From Taibaiella sp. (GTDB lineage Bacteria > Bacteroidota > Bacteroidia > Chitinophagales > Chitinophagaceae), in assembly GCA_019638495.1 (NCBI GenBank), contig JAHBTQ010000001.1:1116001-1180000 (forward strand): DNA of 64,000 bases, written 5' to 3'. Below, piece by piece: positions 7,331 to 16,218 of this stretch. A program made the position numbers and the translations under genes. The notes beneath the pieces are model-generated. The model did not search any database, had not been told where the DNA came from, and saw only the letters and a list, made by a program, of their open reading frames with translations. Position 1 is the first letter of the stretch. Each line of letters starts with the position of its first letter.

Positions 7331-10300
7331 ATGAAGAAGATTCTACTATTGGCATTGGGTCTCATTGGGTTGACGGCTGTGAAGGCCGATGCGGCCATCA
7401 CAGTAACACCCGGTACCGGCGGCACAAACATTTGTGCTAACCGGGCTGTGGGGGGTGTTGCCGCTGCATACACAACCCTGGGTGTCATTACCATTTCTGA
7501 AAACCTCAATGGTGACATTACCACGGGTTTTCACGCCCTGGTGTTAAATGCACCCGCTGGCTGGCAATTCAATACCGGCGCGCCGCCCGCGATCGCATTT
7601 ACTGCTGGCCGCAATGTGGTGTTTGCAAATGTCGGTGGCATGACAGCAACTACTTTGACCGTCAACATCTTTGCAACAAATAACAACTTGCTAGATCAGC
7701 TAACCATTACCGGTCTTCAGGTTCAGGCAACCTCTGCAGGATCTGCGGCAGGCGCCATAAGGCCATCCTCAGCTCCCGGAATGACCGGTATAACCACCGG
7801 CGGTGGTGGTACCATCTTTGCTCCTCTTTCACTCACTCCTACAGTAACACCTTCTGTGGCGGTAGCCGCGAGCCCTGCCGGTGCTATCTGCGCAGGTACT
7901 TCGGTTACATTTACCGCTACACCAACCAACGGTGGTGCGCCAACTTATCAGTGGCAGATCAATACCGTGCCGGTCGCTGGTGCCACAAATGCTACTTTTG
8001 TGAGCACTACCCTTGCCAATGGCGACGATGTTCAGGTACTGATGACCCCGACTGGCTGCGTATCTCCGCTGACAGCGCTTTCGCCCAGTATGGTAATGAC
8101 AGTAGATGCATATCCTGCTGCAGTAACTGTAACCGGTGGTGGTGTGTTCTGCGAAACGGCAACTCTGAATGCTTCGCTGGCTGGCCCGGGCACGATTTAC
8201 TATCAGGGTGCGCGTTCAAACGGCACTTCTACTGCTACGCCCTCTACGTCTGAGATCATTGTGCTGCCAGGGACAAACACTTACTACTTCAGGGCACGCA
8301 ACGGCGCCAGCTGCTGGGGACCTGAGGGCAGCGCAACGGTAACAATCAACCAGGCACCGGTGGGCCTAGCAGTTTCACCTGCAGCACCTGAAGTTTGTCT
8401 TGGTGATAGCGTACTGATGATAGCGAGTGCCACAGCAACCGACGTAGACATTCTGCACGAAGATTTTAATGCGGGTCTCGGTGCCTGGACGATCAATAAC
8501 GTATCCGGTAATGCAACCGCGATATTCCAGATAAGAACTGCACCTGGCTACAGCAGCATTGTGCCGGGCGATGGCACCCCATATTTAGAGGCTGCACCTG
8601 ATGCTGAAAACACGGTGATTACACATACCATGCTGGAATCGCCGTCATTCTCTACGGTAGGCTATACCGCTGCAAGCGTTACGTTCAACCAGTATTTCCA
8701 GACGTGGACCGGCGACTCTACAGTAGCCGTTGAGTATTCGACAGACGGCACTACATGGACACCTTTCATAGACCAGCTTGGCGCCACAACAGGTACTACC
8801 AGCTTTGTATCTACCACACCTAGCACTACTATGGCACTCCCTGCAGGTGCAGTGGGTCAGCCCAACGTTTGGCTGCGTTGGAACTACCGCTCTTTCTGGG
8901 GCTGGTACTGGGCTATAGACAATATATCAGTTCGCGGCACGCCTACGCTCACCTATAACTGGGCTGGTGCTGCCGGTCTTTCGTGCACCACTTGTGATAC
9001 TACCATGTACACACCTGCCCTCGCAGCGACCGATGTATTTACTGTAACTTCTACTATTGCCGGTTGTGATGCAACAACAACCGTGTCTGTGACAACAAAT
9101 CCATTGCCGGTGCAATATAGCGTTACTGGTGGTGGTGCCTACTGCGCCGGCGGTGCCGGGGTAAACGTCGGCCTGACTGGATCTGACTTGGGTGTTGACT
9201 ACACCTTGTACGTAGGTGGAGCGCCGGTGGGTGGCGCGCTGGCCGGAACAGGCGCTGTACTGGACTTTGGCGCTCAGACTACTGCCGGCACATATACAGT
9301 ACTTGCAACGAATACAACAACGACGTGTTCCAGTGCCATGAACGACAGCGCAATCATCACAATTGATACTTTGCCGTCGGCCATTACCGGACCAACTGAA
9401 GTCTGTGTGGGAAGCACCATCACACTTTCTACCTCATCAACAGGTGGCACATGGAGCAGCAGCGACATCACTATTGCTGATGTTGTAAGTACAGGTGACG
9501 TATCCGGCATCATGGCTGGTGTAGCAAACATCTCTTATACGCTGCCTACAACATGTTATGTCACTTATCCTGTTACGGTTAATGCACTACCTGTTGTTGC
9601 ACCTATTACTGGTATCACCAGCTTGTGTGTAGGAAACACTACTACACTTAGCGATGCAACGCCGGGTGGCGCGTGGAGCAGTGCAGACGCCTCAATTGCC
9701 AGCATTGACGCTGCTGGAATGGTAACTGCAGTAGCTGCCGGCGTAACAGATATTAGCTATACAGTTACAGATGGATTTGGCTGCACCGGCTTCGCTACTA
9801 CGGCAGAAACGGTGTCTGCGATCCCTGCAGTTACGATCCTCCCTGCTGGCCCATATGTTACCATGTGCCAGGGACTGCCTGTGAACCTTGTAGCTACAGA
9901 TGTGCCTGGAGCTACCTACGAGTGGGCAACTGCCGGAGCGCCAATTGCAGGGGCTACCAATCATAGCTACATTGCCACTGCTACGGGAACTTATACACTG
10001 AACATGACTCTGGGTGCATGTAGCTGGAGCGAACCGGTGAAAACGGTGCTGCCAGACCCTACCGCGGTTATCAGCTATAACAGCACAGGAGACTACCTGT
10101 ACACGGGGACGTTCAGCACCTACCAATGGTTCCGTAACGGCGTGGCAATAGCCGGTGCTACTTCCAGCATTTACTTTAGTCCTACAGGCGGTGACTATAC
10201 AGTAGTAGTTACCGACGTTACCGGCTGCGCAGATACATCAGTAGTATATGCGGTGGCGCCCACAGGCGTTAACGGACCGGTTGCCGCAGGTAGCATCAGG

Positions 10301-10513
10301 ATCTATCCAAACCCAGCCAGCAGCATACTGCATATAGCTGCGCCAGTGGCTGTGAATGTGGTGATCTTTGCACCTGATGGCCGTGTTGTAGTACGTGAAA
10401 ACGGCAAGTCTGACATCAATGTGAGCGCATTAGTGCCTGGCTACTACATTATCCAGGTGTTCAGCGAAAACAACGAATTGTTGCAAACTGGCCGCTTCAC
10501 AAAGGCCGAGTAA
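7331..10513 (+). CDS. Large T9SS-exported protein with Ig-like domains
   Basis: A 1060-residue secreted protein. The ATG at 7331 is chosen because it opens a clean signal peptide (MKKILLLALGLIGLTAVKADA). An upstream in-frame start would prepend 20 unlikely residues. After an N-terminal beta domain come Ig-like modules (PTYQWQINTVPVAGATNATF), a jelly-roll-like segment near residues 375-540 with many Trp (FWGWYWAIDNISVRG), bacterial Ig-2-like repeats of the same type as in the 20.6-25.9 kb protein, and a T9SS type A sorting domain starting at IRIYPNPASSILHI. The last sorts the protein through the outer membrane for surface attachment or release. The ligand cannot be read from the sequence. Confidence 0.88.
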   Translation: MKKILLLALGLIGLTAVKADAAITVTPGTGGTNICANRAVGGVAAAYTTLGVITISENLNGDITTGFHALVLNAPAGWQFNTGAPPAIAFTAGRNVVFANVGGMTATTLTVNIFATNNNLLDQLTITGLQVQATSAGSAAGAIRPSSAPGMTGITTGGGGTIFAPLSLTPTVTPSVAVAASPAGAICAGTSVTFTATPTNGGAPTYQWQINTVPVAGATNATFVSTTLANGDDVQVLMTPTGCVSPLTALSPSMVMTVDAYPAAVTVTGGGVFCETATLNASLAGPGTIYYQGARSNGTSTATPSTSEIIVLPGTNTYYFRARNGASCWGPEGSATVTINQAPVGLAVSPAAPEVCLGDSVLMIASATATDVDILHEDFNAGLGAWTINNVSGNATAIFQIRTAPGYSSIVPGDGTPYLEAAPDAENTVITHTMLESPSFSTVGYTAASVTFNQYFQTWTGDSTVAVEYSTDGTTWTPFIDQLGATTGTTSFVSTTPSTTMALPAGAVGQPNVWLRWNYRSFWGWYWAIDNISVRGTPTLTYNWAGAAGLSCTTCDTTMYTPALAATDVFTVTSTIAGCDATTTVSVTTNPLPVQYSVTGGGAYCAGGAGVNVGLTGSDLGVDYTLYVGGAPVGGALAGTGAVLDFGAQTTAGTYTVLATNTTTTCSSAMNDSAIITIDTLPSAITGPTEVCVGSTITLSTSSTGGTWSSSDITIADVVSTGDVSGIMAGVANISYTLPTTCYVTYPVTVNALPVVAPITGITSLCVGNTTTLSDATPGGAWSSADASIASIDAAGMVTAVAAGVTDISYTVTDGFGCTGFATTAETVSAIPAVTILPAGPYVTMCQGLPVNLVATDVPGATYEWATAGAPIAGATNHSYIATATGTYTLNMTLGACSWSEPVKTVLPDPTAVISYNSTGDYLYTGTFSTYQWFRNGVAIAGATSSIYFSPTGGDYTVVVTDVTGCADTSVVYAVAPTGVNGPVAAGSIRIYPNPASSILHIAAPVAVNVVIFAPDGRVVVRENGKSDINVSALVPGYYIIQVFSENNELLQTGRFTKAE

Positions 10514-10533
10514 CCTACAAAACTTTCATAGGT

Positions 10534-10571
10534 AACATCCCTGGTACGCGAGTGCCGGGGATGTTTTATTT
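10534..10571 (+). terminator. Terminator after the T9SS protein gene
   Basis: A 14-bp stem (AACATCCCTGGTAC, 10534-10547, with GTGCCGGGGATGTT, 10552-10565, including G-T pairs) closes on a GCGA tetraloop and is followed by TTATTTTG. Confidence 0.8.
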
Positions 10572-10665
10572 TGAAGCAATCCCGGGCCTGGGTAATGAAC
10601 GGTCGGTGGAAAACAATTTGGTATTTCAGCAATTGGAATATTGTATTTTTACGTCAATATCCATT

Positions 10666-13218
10666 ATGGCCACAACTAATAAAAAGCAGAAAGCTGCCGC
10701 TGCTCCGCCGAAGTCTGCCGAAACAGAACAGGCGCTGATGGAACGTAAGCGGCAGATAAGGCTGGCCACCGGGGCCTTCCTGATATTCGCCGGCGTCTTT
10801 ACTTGCCTGTCTATTATCAGCTATTATTTTAGCTGGACAGCAGACCAGGACAAGCTTTTCAGCAGCAGCAGTATGTGGAATTTCGTGTTCAAACACGACA
10901 ATGAATCAGTAGCTAACTGGGGCGGAAGGTTTGGAGCAGCACTCTCGCATATGCTTGTCTACAAAGGTGCGGGCATTGCTTCTCTCGTTATTGGTTTCGC
11001 TGTTGCCGGTCTTGGTTTGCACACAGTTTATGGCACACGTGTGTCGCCCGCACTACGCTACATGCGCTGGGTATCTATCGCCTTGTTATTAATAGCGCCG
11101 GTTCTGGCGTTTATGTTCCCTGAAAGTTCTTTCCCGCTCGGAGGCCGGTTGGGAAATGGTTCCATTACCTACCTGAACGGTCTGATGGGGCGTGCAGGCA
11201 CGGGGATGGCGCTGTTGGGAATCGTACTGTTCTTCGTGTTCGTAATATTTGCACTCGATGTGCGTCCGTTCATGAACCGGATGCGCCTGCGCGCGCAGCA
11301 TGTAGCTGCTACGCTGGCTCCTACGCCGGTTTTTAACGAGCCGGAAATGCCGGTAGAACAAGAGGCAGATGTGGTAGCGGAGACAGGAGAACCTGAAGCA
11401 ACAGATGAAGAGGAAGAAGAAGAGTCGCATCCGGAGCAGGAAGAGCAGCAATGGAATATTACATTGCACGAGGATGAGCCGGAACTGGAGATAGCGGCTG
11501 GCCATGAGGATGCTGAAGAAGAGGAGGAAGAGGAAAACGAAGAGTATCTCGAATACCAGAAGTTCCTGGCCGAAAAGGAAGCGGAAGCACTTGCAGCACG
11601 CGAAGCTGCAGCCGCGGAAAAAGAAGACGAACCGGAATTCTCATTTGAGGTTATTCAACAGGAAGAGCAGCCCGCGATACAACATGGTGCGCATATTTCT
11701 ATCGCCAGCAACGAGCCTTACGCACCTGAGCTTGATTTGCCTGACTACAAGTTCCCGACGTTGGACCTGCTGCAGGAGCGGTCTACTGAAGCAATATCAC
11801 TGGACAAAGAAGAGCTGGAGAAGAATAAGACCCAGATCATTAACACCCTTCGCAGCTTCGGTATAGAAATACAGCGGATAAGTGCCACTGTTGGCCCTAC
11901 GGTAACGCTGTATGAAATTGTACCGGCAGAAGGCGTGCGAATATCAAAGATCCGCAACCTGGAAGACGATATCGCGTTGAACCTGGCCGCACTGGGCATT
12001 CGAATCATTGCGCCCATACCTGGCCGTGGTACTATAGGTATAGAAGTGCCGAATGCAAACAAGCAGATCGTATCTATGCGTACGCTGCTATCCAGCGACA
12101 AGTTTGTGAACAACAAAATGAGTCTGCCGATAGCACTGGGTAAGAAGATTGACAATGAGAACTACATAGTAGACCTTGCTACCATGCCACACCTTCTTAT
12201 GGCCGGCGCTACCGGGCAGGGAAAGTCTGTAGGTATCAATGCCATCCTGGTGTCACTGCTTTATAAGAAGCACCCATCGCAACTGAAGTTTGTGATGGTA
12301 GACCCTAAGAAGGTAGAGCTATCTATCTACCGTACGATTGAAAAGCACTTCCTTGCGAAGTTGCCTAACGAAGAAGAGGCGATCATAACTGATACGAAGA
12401 AGGTTATCAATACGCTCAATGCACTTTGTATTGAGATGGACAATCGTTACGAGCTGCTGAAAGAAGCCGGAGCTCGTAATATCAAGGAGTATAACGAGAA
12501 ATTCATCAGCCGCAGGCTGAACCCGGAGAATGGTCATAAGTACCTTCCGTTCATAGTACTGGTAATAGACGAGTTTGCCGACCTGATAATGACAGCCGGT
12601 AAAGAAGTGGAAATGCCCATCGCGCGCCTTGCTCAGCTTGCGCGTGCCATTGGTATCCACCTCATCATCGCTACACAGCGTCCGTCGGTGAATGTGATCA
12701 CGGGAACTATCAAGGCCAACTTCCCTGGTCGTATCGCGTTTAAGGTGTCGGCAAAAGTTGACTCGCGTACCATATTAGATGCCGGCGGCGCCGAGCAATT
12801 GATTGGCCGCGGCGATATGCTTGTGTCTCATGGTAGCGAGTTGCTGCGCTTGCAGTGCGCCTTCGTTGATACGCCGGAGGTAGAAGATATCGTAAACTTC
12901 ATTGGCCGCCAGCGTGGCTACCTGTCAGCATTTGAGCTACCCGAATATGAGGGTGAAGATGGAGATAGCGTGAAGGAAGTGGATCTCACCAATAGAGATA
13001 AACTATTTGAAGACTGCGCCCGTCTGGTAGTACAGATGCAATCGGGCTCTACCTCAAACCTGCAGCGCAGACTGAACCTGGGATATAACCGCGCAGGCCG
13101 CATAATGGATCAGCTGGAGGCGGCTGGTATAGTGGGTCCTGCAGCCGGCAGCAAGCCACGGGAGGTTTATTTTAAGACGGATATGGAGCTGGAGGAGTTC
13201 CTGCATTCGCTGGATTAG
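10666..13218 (+). CDS. ftsK: DNA translocase FtsK/SpoIIIE
   Basis: FtsK pumps chromosome ends across the closing septum. The ATG at 10666 gives 850 residues; the earlier in-frame ATG at 10552 overlaps the upstream terminator and is rejected. The N-terminus carries about four membrane helices. A very acidic Glu-rich linker follows (about 230-380). The motor has Walker A GATGQGKS near residue 513, Walker B LVIDEFADLI, and the ATQRPSVNVITGTIKANF segment. The C-terminal winged-helix gamma domain (SNLQRRLNLGYNRAGRIMDQ) reads the polar KOPS sequences. It is followed by the lolA-like gene and murB in the same direction. Confidence 0.96.
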   Translation: MATTNKKQKAAAAPPKSAETEQALMERKRQIRLATGAFLIFAGVFTCLSIISYYFSWTADQDKLFSSSSMWNFVFKHDNESVANWGGRFGAALSHMLVYKGAGIASLVIGFAVAGLGLHTVYGTRVSPALRYMRWVSIALLLIAPVLAFMFPESSFPLGGRLGNGSITYLNGLMGRAGTGMALLGIVLFFVFVIFALDVRPFMNRMRLRAQHVAATLAPTPVFNEPEMPVEQEADVVAETGEPEATDEEEEEESHPEQEEQQWNITLHEDEPELEIAAGHEDAEEEEEEENEEYLEYQKFLAEKEAEALAAREAAAAEKEDEPEFSFEVIQQEEQPAIQHGAHISIASNEPYAPELDLPDYKFPTLDLLQERSTEAISLDKEELEKNKTQIINTLRSFGIEIQRISATVGPTVTLYEIVPAEGVRISKIRNLEDDIALNLAALGIRIIAPIPGRGTIGIEVPNANKQIVSMRTLLSSDKFVNNKMSLPIALGKKIDNENYIVDLATMPHLLMAGATGQGKSVGINAILVSLLYKKHPSQLKFVMVDPKKVELSIYRTIEKHFLAKLPNEEEAIITDTKKVINTLNALCIEMDNRYELLKEAGARNIKEYNEKFISRRLNPENGHKYLPFIVLVIDEFADLIMTAGKEVEMPIARLAQLARAIGIHLIIATQRPSVNVITGTIKANFPGRIAFKVSAKVDSRTILDAGGAEQLIGRGDMLVSHGSELLRLQCAFVDTPEVEDIVNFIGRQRGYLSAFELPEYEGEDGDSVKEVDLTNRDKLFEDCARLVVQMQSGSTSNLQRRLNLGYNRAGRIMDQLEAAGIVGPAAGSKPREVYFKTDMELEEFLHSLD

Positions 13219-13247
13219 CATTAACAAATCACACACACTTAATCGGT

Positions 13248-13255
13248 TACCTTTG
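13248..13255 (+). promoter_or_regulatory. Putative -7 element for the lolA-like gene
   Basis: TACCTTTG matches TAnnTTTG and lies 36 nt before the ATG at 13291, in the short gap after ftsK. No -33 match is evident. Confidence 0.5.
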
Positions 13256-13290
13256 CGGGCGGAATTACATCCATCACAAAACCACTTTAC

Positions 13291-13947
13291 ATGAAGTTTC
13301 TATTCTCATTGAGTCTCGTGTTTGCGGCTTGCATCACACAAGTTGTATACGCGCAGAATGACCCGAAGGCAAAGGCAGTACTAGACGGCGCTACTAAGAA
13401 GATCAGCTCACTTAAAACATTGAAAGCCAATTTCGTCCTGAAACTCTCGGGTGGCAAAGGCAATAATGTTACCGATACCCGTAAAGGTGGCATAGCGCTG
13501 AAGGGACAGAAATACCGCATGTCGCTGGGCGCAACAGAGGTGATAAGCGATAACGTCACTGTGTGGACTTACAACAAAGAAGCTAAGGAAGTACAGGTTG
13601 CAAAAAACGATCCGTCTGCACAGACAATGTCACCCGTAAAGCTGCTATCCCCTAGCTTTTTTGAGAAGGAATATACCTATAGCTACAAGGGCGAGCGTAA
13701 AGAAGGTGGAAAGAACTGCGATATCGTGGAACTTACCCCACATGATAAATCCAAGCAACTGGCGAAAATTGAGTTGGTAGTAGATAAGGGCACGTCCATG
13801 ATAGTTGGCGGCAACTATTGGGAAAAGAACGGCAATAAATATGCAGTAACGATCAGCAACATTGTTCAGAATGCTGATATCCCTGATGCTCAGTTCGGCT
13901 GGAACCCCAAAGAACATCCTGGTGTTGAAGTAGTGGATCTGCGATAG
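13291..13947 (+). CDS. LolA-like outer membrane lipoprotein carrier protein
   Basis: A 218-residue periplasmic protein with a signal peptide (MKFLFSLSLVFAACITQVVYAQ). The mature part has the LolA/LolB order: an amphipathic start (AVLDGATKKISSLKTLKANF), strands with KGQKYRMSLGATEVISDNVTVWTYNKEAKEVQV, and a C-terminal VTISNIVQNADIPDAQFGW. LolA shuttles lipoproteins from the inner to the outer membrane. The gene lies between ftsK and murB with 72- and 5-nt gaps; the ftsK-lolA order is common in bacteria. Lipoprotein carriage is inferred from family resemblance. Confidence 0.85.
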   Translation: MKFLFSLSLVFAACITQVVYAQNDPKAKAVLDGATKKISSLKTLKANFVLKLSGGKGNNVTDTRKGGIALKGQKYRMSLGATEVISDNVTVWTYNKEAKEVQVAKNDPSAQTMSPVKLLSPSFFEKEYTYSYKGERKEGGKNCDIVELTPHDKSKQLAKIELVVDKGTSMIVGGNYWEKNGNKYAVTISNIVQNADIPDAQFGWNPKEHPGVEVVDLR

Positions 13948-13952
13948 TAACT

Positions 13953-14957
13953 ATGGAGATTCAACAAAACGTTTCATTACGTCCGTTCAATACCTTCGGC
14001 ATAGATGTGCCGGCAGCTTACTATACCGAAGTACATGATCTGAAAGATATAGCGGCCCTCGCAGCATTGCGAAGGCCGCTACACGTTTTAGGCGGTGGTA
14101 GCAATGTGCTGCTTACCGGAGAAGTGCCAGGAATCGTTGTGCGAGATTGCCTTAAAGGTATTAGTGTACTAAATGAGGATGAGGAACACGTCTGGCTCGA
14201 AGCTGCCGGAGGCGAGATATGGCATGAATTAGTGCTGTACACGATAGCGAGAGGGTGGGGAGGGCTTGAGAACCTGGCGCTTATACCCGGCACTGTTGGT
14301 GCAGCACCTATCCAGAACATCGGCGCTTACGGTGTGGAGGTGAAGGACACGATCGAGAAAGTTCATTTCCATGACCTCGAAGCAGATGAGGAGCGTGTGT
14401 TCAGCAACGATCAATGCGCCTTCGGTTATCGCGACAGTATTTTTAAGAATGAACTGAAGGGGCGCATCTTCATAACGTCCGTCGTCTTCCGGCTCAGTAA
14501 GCGGCCCATACTCAATACCAGTTACGGTGCCATTGAGGAGGAGTTGCGTAAGATGCAGATTGCCTCACCAACGGTAAAGGATGTTGCACAGGCTGTTATC
14601 AGTATTCGCAGCAGCAAGCTGCCCGACCCTAAGGTAGTTGGCAATGCCGGTAGCTTTTTTAAGAATCCTACCATTTCAAGGGACGAATACGAGGCGCTTC
14701 TAGCAGCACACCCGGGCATTCCGCATTTCAAAGTGAATGCCGATCTGGTAAAGGTGCCTGCGGCCTGGCTTATAGAACAGTGCGGCTGGAAGGGCTATAC
14801 CCGTGGTGATGCAGGTGTGCACGACAGGCAGGCCCTGGTTCTGGTAAACCGTGGTAGGGCTACCGGTTCCCAGCTCTGGCAGCTTTCCGGCGACATAGTG
14901 GCATCCGTAAAAGAGCGCTTTGGCATCTGTCTGGAGCGGGAAGTGCAGGTTTGGTAG
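13953..14957 (+). CDS. murB: UDP-N-acetylmuramate dehydrogenase
   Basis: MurB reduces UDP-GlcNAc-enolpyruvate to UDP-MurNAc with NADPH and FAD, the second committed step of peptidoglycan synthesis. FAD-binding motifs are clear: VLGGGSNVLL near residue 46 and GLENLALIPGTVGAAPIQNIGAYG near 103. FGYRDSIFK carries the substrate-binding Tyr-Arg, GNAGSFFKNP the catalytic serine that protonates the intermediate, and a C-terminal Glu sits in FGICLEREVQVW. At 334 residues it is a type I (long) MurB. It starts 5 nt after the lolA-like stop. Confidence 0.96.
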   Translation: MEIQQNVSLRPFNTFGIDVPAAYYTEVHDLKDIAALAALRRPLHVLGGGSNVLLTGEVPGIVVRDCLKGISVLNEDEEHVWLEAAGGEIWHELVLYTIARGWGGLENLALIPGTVGAAPIQNIGAYGVEVKDTIEKVHFHDLEADEERVFSNDQCAFGYRDSIFKNELKGRIFITSVVFRLSKRPILNTSYGAIEEELRKMQIASPTVKDVAQAVISIRSSKLPDPKVVGNAGSFFKNPTISRDEYEALLAAHPGIPHFKVNADLVKVPAAWLIEQCGWKGYTRGDAGVHDRQALVLVNRGRATGSQLWQLSGDIVASVKERFGICLEREVQVW

Positions 14958-15048
14958 TCGGAAAATCCTAATATGATGCCTTGTTTTGCCAAATTGGCAC
15001 ACAGAAGTAAAGGCAAAAAGTAAGCGAGGAAAAACCAAATTTTTGTTT

Positions 15049-15056
15049 TAGCTTTG
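15049..15056 (+). promoter_or_regulatory. Putative -7 element for tRNA-Trp/secE/nusG
   Basis: TAGCTTTG matches TAnnTTTG and lies 50 nt before the tRNA. Transcription would begin near 15063, just before the hairpin at 15069-15097. No good -33 is seen. Confidence 0.5.
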
Positions 15057-15068
15057 CAGCGTTCCGCG

Positions 15069-15097
15069 AAAAGTCAAAAGGGTTTCTTTTGACTTTT
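15069..15097 (+). other. 12-bp hairpin in the tRNA-Trp leader
   Basis: AAAAGTCAAAAG (15069-15080) is a perfect inverted repeat of CTTTTGACTTTT (15086-15097) around a 5-nt loop, ending in a T run. It could terminate murB transcription. It also lies in the leader made from the -7 element at 15049, so it may act as an attenuator or processing site. Confidence 0.6.
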
Positions 15098-15105
15098 TGA
15101 TTTAT

Positions 15106-15176
15106 ACGGGCATAGTTCAATGGTAGAATAGAGGTCTCCAAAACCTTCGATCGTGGTTCGAATCCGCGTGCCCGTG
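15106..15176 (+). tRNA. tRNA-Trp (anticodon CCA)
   Basis: The 71-nt cloverleaf has acceptor stem ACGGGCA/TGCCCGT, a D arm GTTC...GAAT, anticodon stem GAGGT/ACCTT with loop CTCCAAA (anticodon CCA), and T arm CGTGG-TTCGAAT-CCGCG. The discriminator is G, as in bacterial tRNA-Trp, and CCA is not encoded. It precedes secE by 124 nt, and tRNA-Trp next to secE-nusG is the usual Bacteroidota arrangement. Confidence 0.96.
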
Positions 15177-15300
15177 CAGGTTGGCTGCAGGTGTTAAGGT
15201 TAAAAAGTGAGCCGGTTAACTGATAATCAGTTAATTGTCGACTTTTTCGCTTTCGCTCCTGTTGCCGTTTAAACCGGTTAACCTTATAAAAAGGACTGAA

Positions 15301-15498
15301 ATGAGCAGAATAGGTAATTATGTTCAGGAAGCCTACGACGAGTTACTCCATAAAGTGAGTTGGCCGTCATGGGAAGAGCTACAGCAGACAACCATCATCG
15401 TATTGGTGGCGCTGGCGCTTGTTACAGCAGTGATTTTCGGAATGGATCTGGCATCTGAAAATGTGCTGAAGTTTGTATACAATATACTGGGCAGCTAA
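15301..15498 (+). CDS. secE: Preprotein translocase subunit SecE
   Basis: SecE clamps SecY in the Sec translocon. The ATG at 15301 gives the standard short 65-residue form: an amphipathic helix with VSWPSWEELQQTT and one membrane helix (IIVLVALALVTAVIFGMDLA). An in-frame start at 15235 would prepend 22 atypical residues and is rejected. nusG begins 1 nt after its stop, so the two are co-transcribed. Confidence 0.95.
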   Translation: MSRIGNYVQEAYDELLHKVSWPSWEELQQTTIIVLVALALVTAVIFGMDLASENVLKFVYNILGS

Positions 15499-15499
15499 C

Positions 15500-16090
15500 A
15501 TGGAAGGTATGAGTGAAACAGTAATGACACCGGATGCTAAACCAGCTCCGGAGACCAAATGGTACGTGATTCGCGTGGTGAGTGGCAAGGAGCGTAAGGT
15601 GAAAGAGTACCTGGACAAGGAAGTAAAGATCAACAACTGGACCAACTCTGTGGTGCAGGTGTTGTGCCCCGTAGAAAAGGTGTTCAAAGTGCAGAACGGT
15701 AAAAAAGTACTGCGCGAAAAAACACTTTTCCCGGGTTATATACTTCTTGAGGCCAATGATGGCAAGCTTACCGATGACATTATTCACACTGTGAAGAATG
15801 TGACTGGTGTGATACACTTCCTGGGTAAGGAAAACCCGACGGCACTCCGCAAGACTGAGGTGAACAAGATGTTCGGCAAGATGGACGAGGTGAGCGAGCA
15901 GGGTGTAAGCTATGCAGAACCGTATATCGTGGGCGAAACTGTGAAGATCGTCGATGGACCATTCAACGACTTCAACGGTACTGTAGAAGAAGTGAACCAG
16001 GAGAAGAAGAAGCTAAAAGTGGTGGTGAAGATCTTCGGTCGCGCTACCCCGGTAGAGTTGAACTATATGCAGGTAGAAAAGATAGCATAA
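15500..16090 (+). CDS. nusG: Transcription termination/antitermination protein NusG
   Basis: NusG binds RNA polymerase and couples it to Rho or the ribosome. The ATG at 15500 gives 196 residues with an N-terminal extension. The NGN domain begins with [19 protein letters not shown] and contains [11 protein letters not shown]. The C-terminal KOW domain reads [21 protein letters not shown]. Normally rplK follows in the same operon; here a strong terminator 23 nt downstream ends the unit and an unrelated gene follows. Confidence 0.97.
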   Translation: MEGMSETVMTPDAKPAPETKWYVIRVVSGKERKVKEYLDKEVKINNWTNSVVQVLCPVEKVFKVQNGKKVLREKTLFPGYILLEANDGKLTDDIIHTVKNVTGVIHFLGKENPTALRKTEVNKMFGKMDEVSEQGVSYAEPYIVGETVKIVDGPFNDFNGTVEEVNQEKKKLKVVVKIFGRATPVELNYMQVEKIA

Positions 16091-16112
16091 TCGAATTCAG
16101 ATACTTTTTGAG

Positions 16113-16150
16113 AGCCGCGTCCCGGATAAGGACGCGGCTTTTAGTTTTAA
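16113..16150 (+). terminator. Terminator of secE-nusG
   Basis: AGCCGCGTCC (16113-16122) pairs perfectly with GGACGCGGCT (16130-16139) over 10 bp, followed by TTTAGTTTT. Confidence 0.88.
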
Positions 16151-16218
16151 CGAATTGACCACAGTTCAACAGCCTTGCACTGTTCTCGCTAGTACCCAAT
16201 TCCCGTAACTTTAACCCG

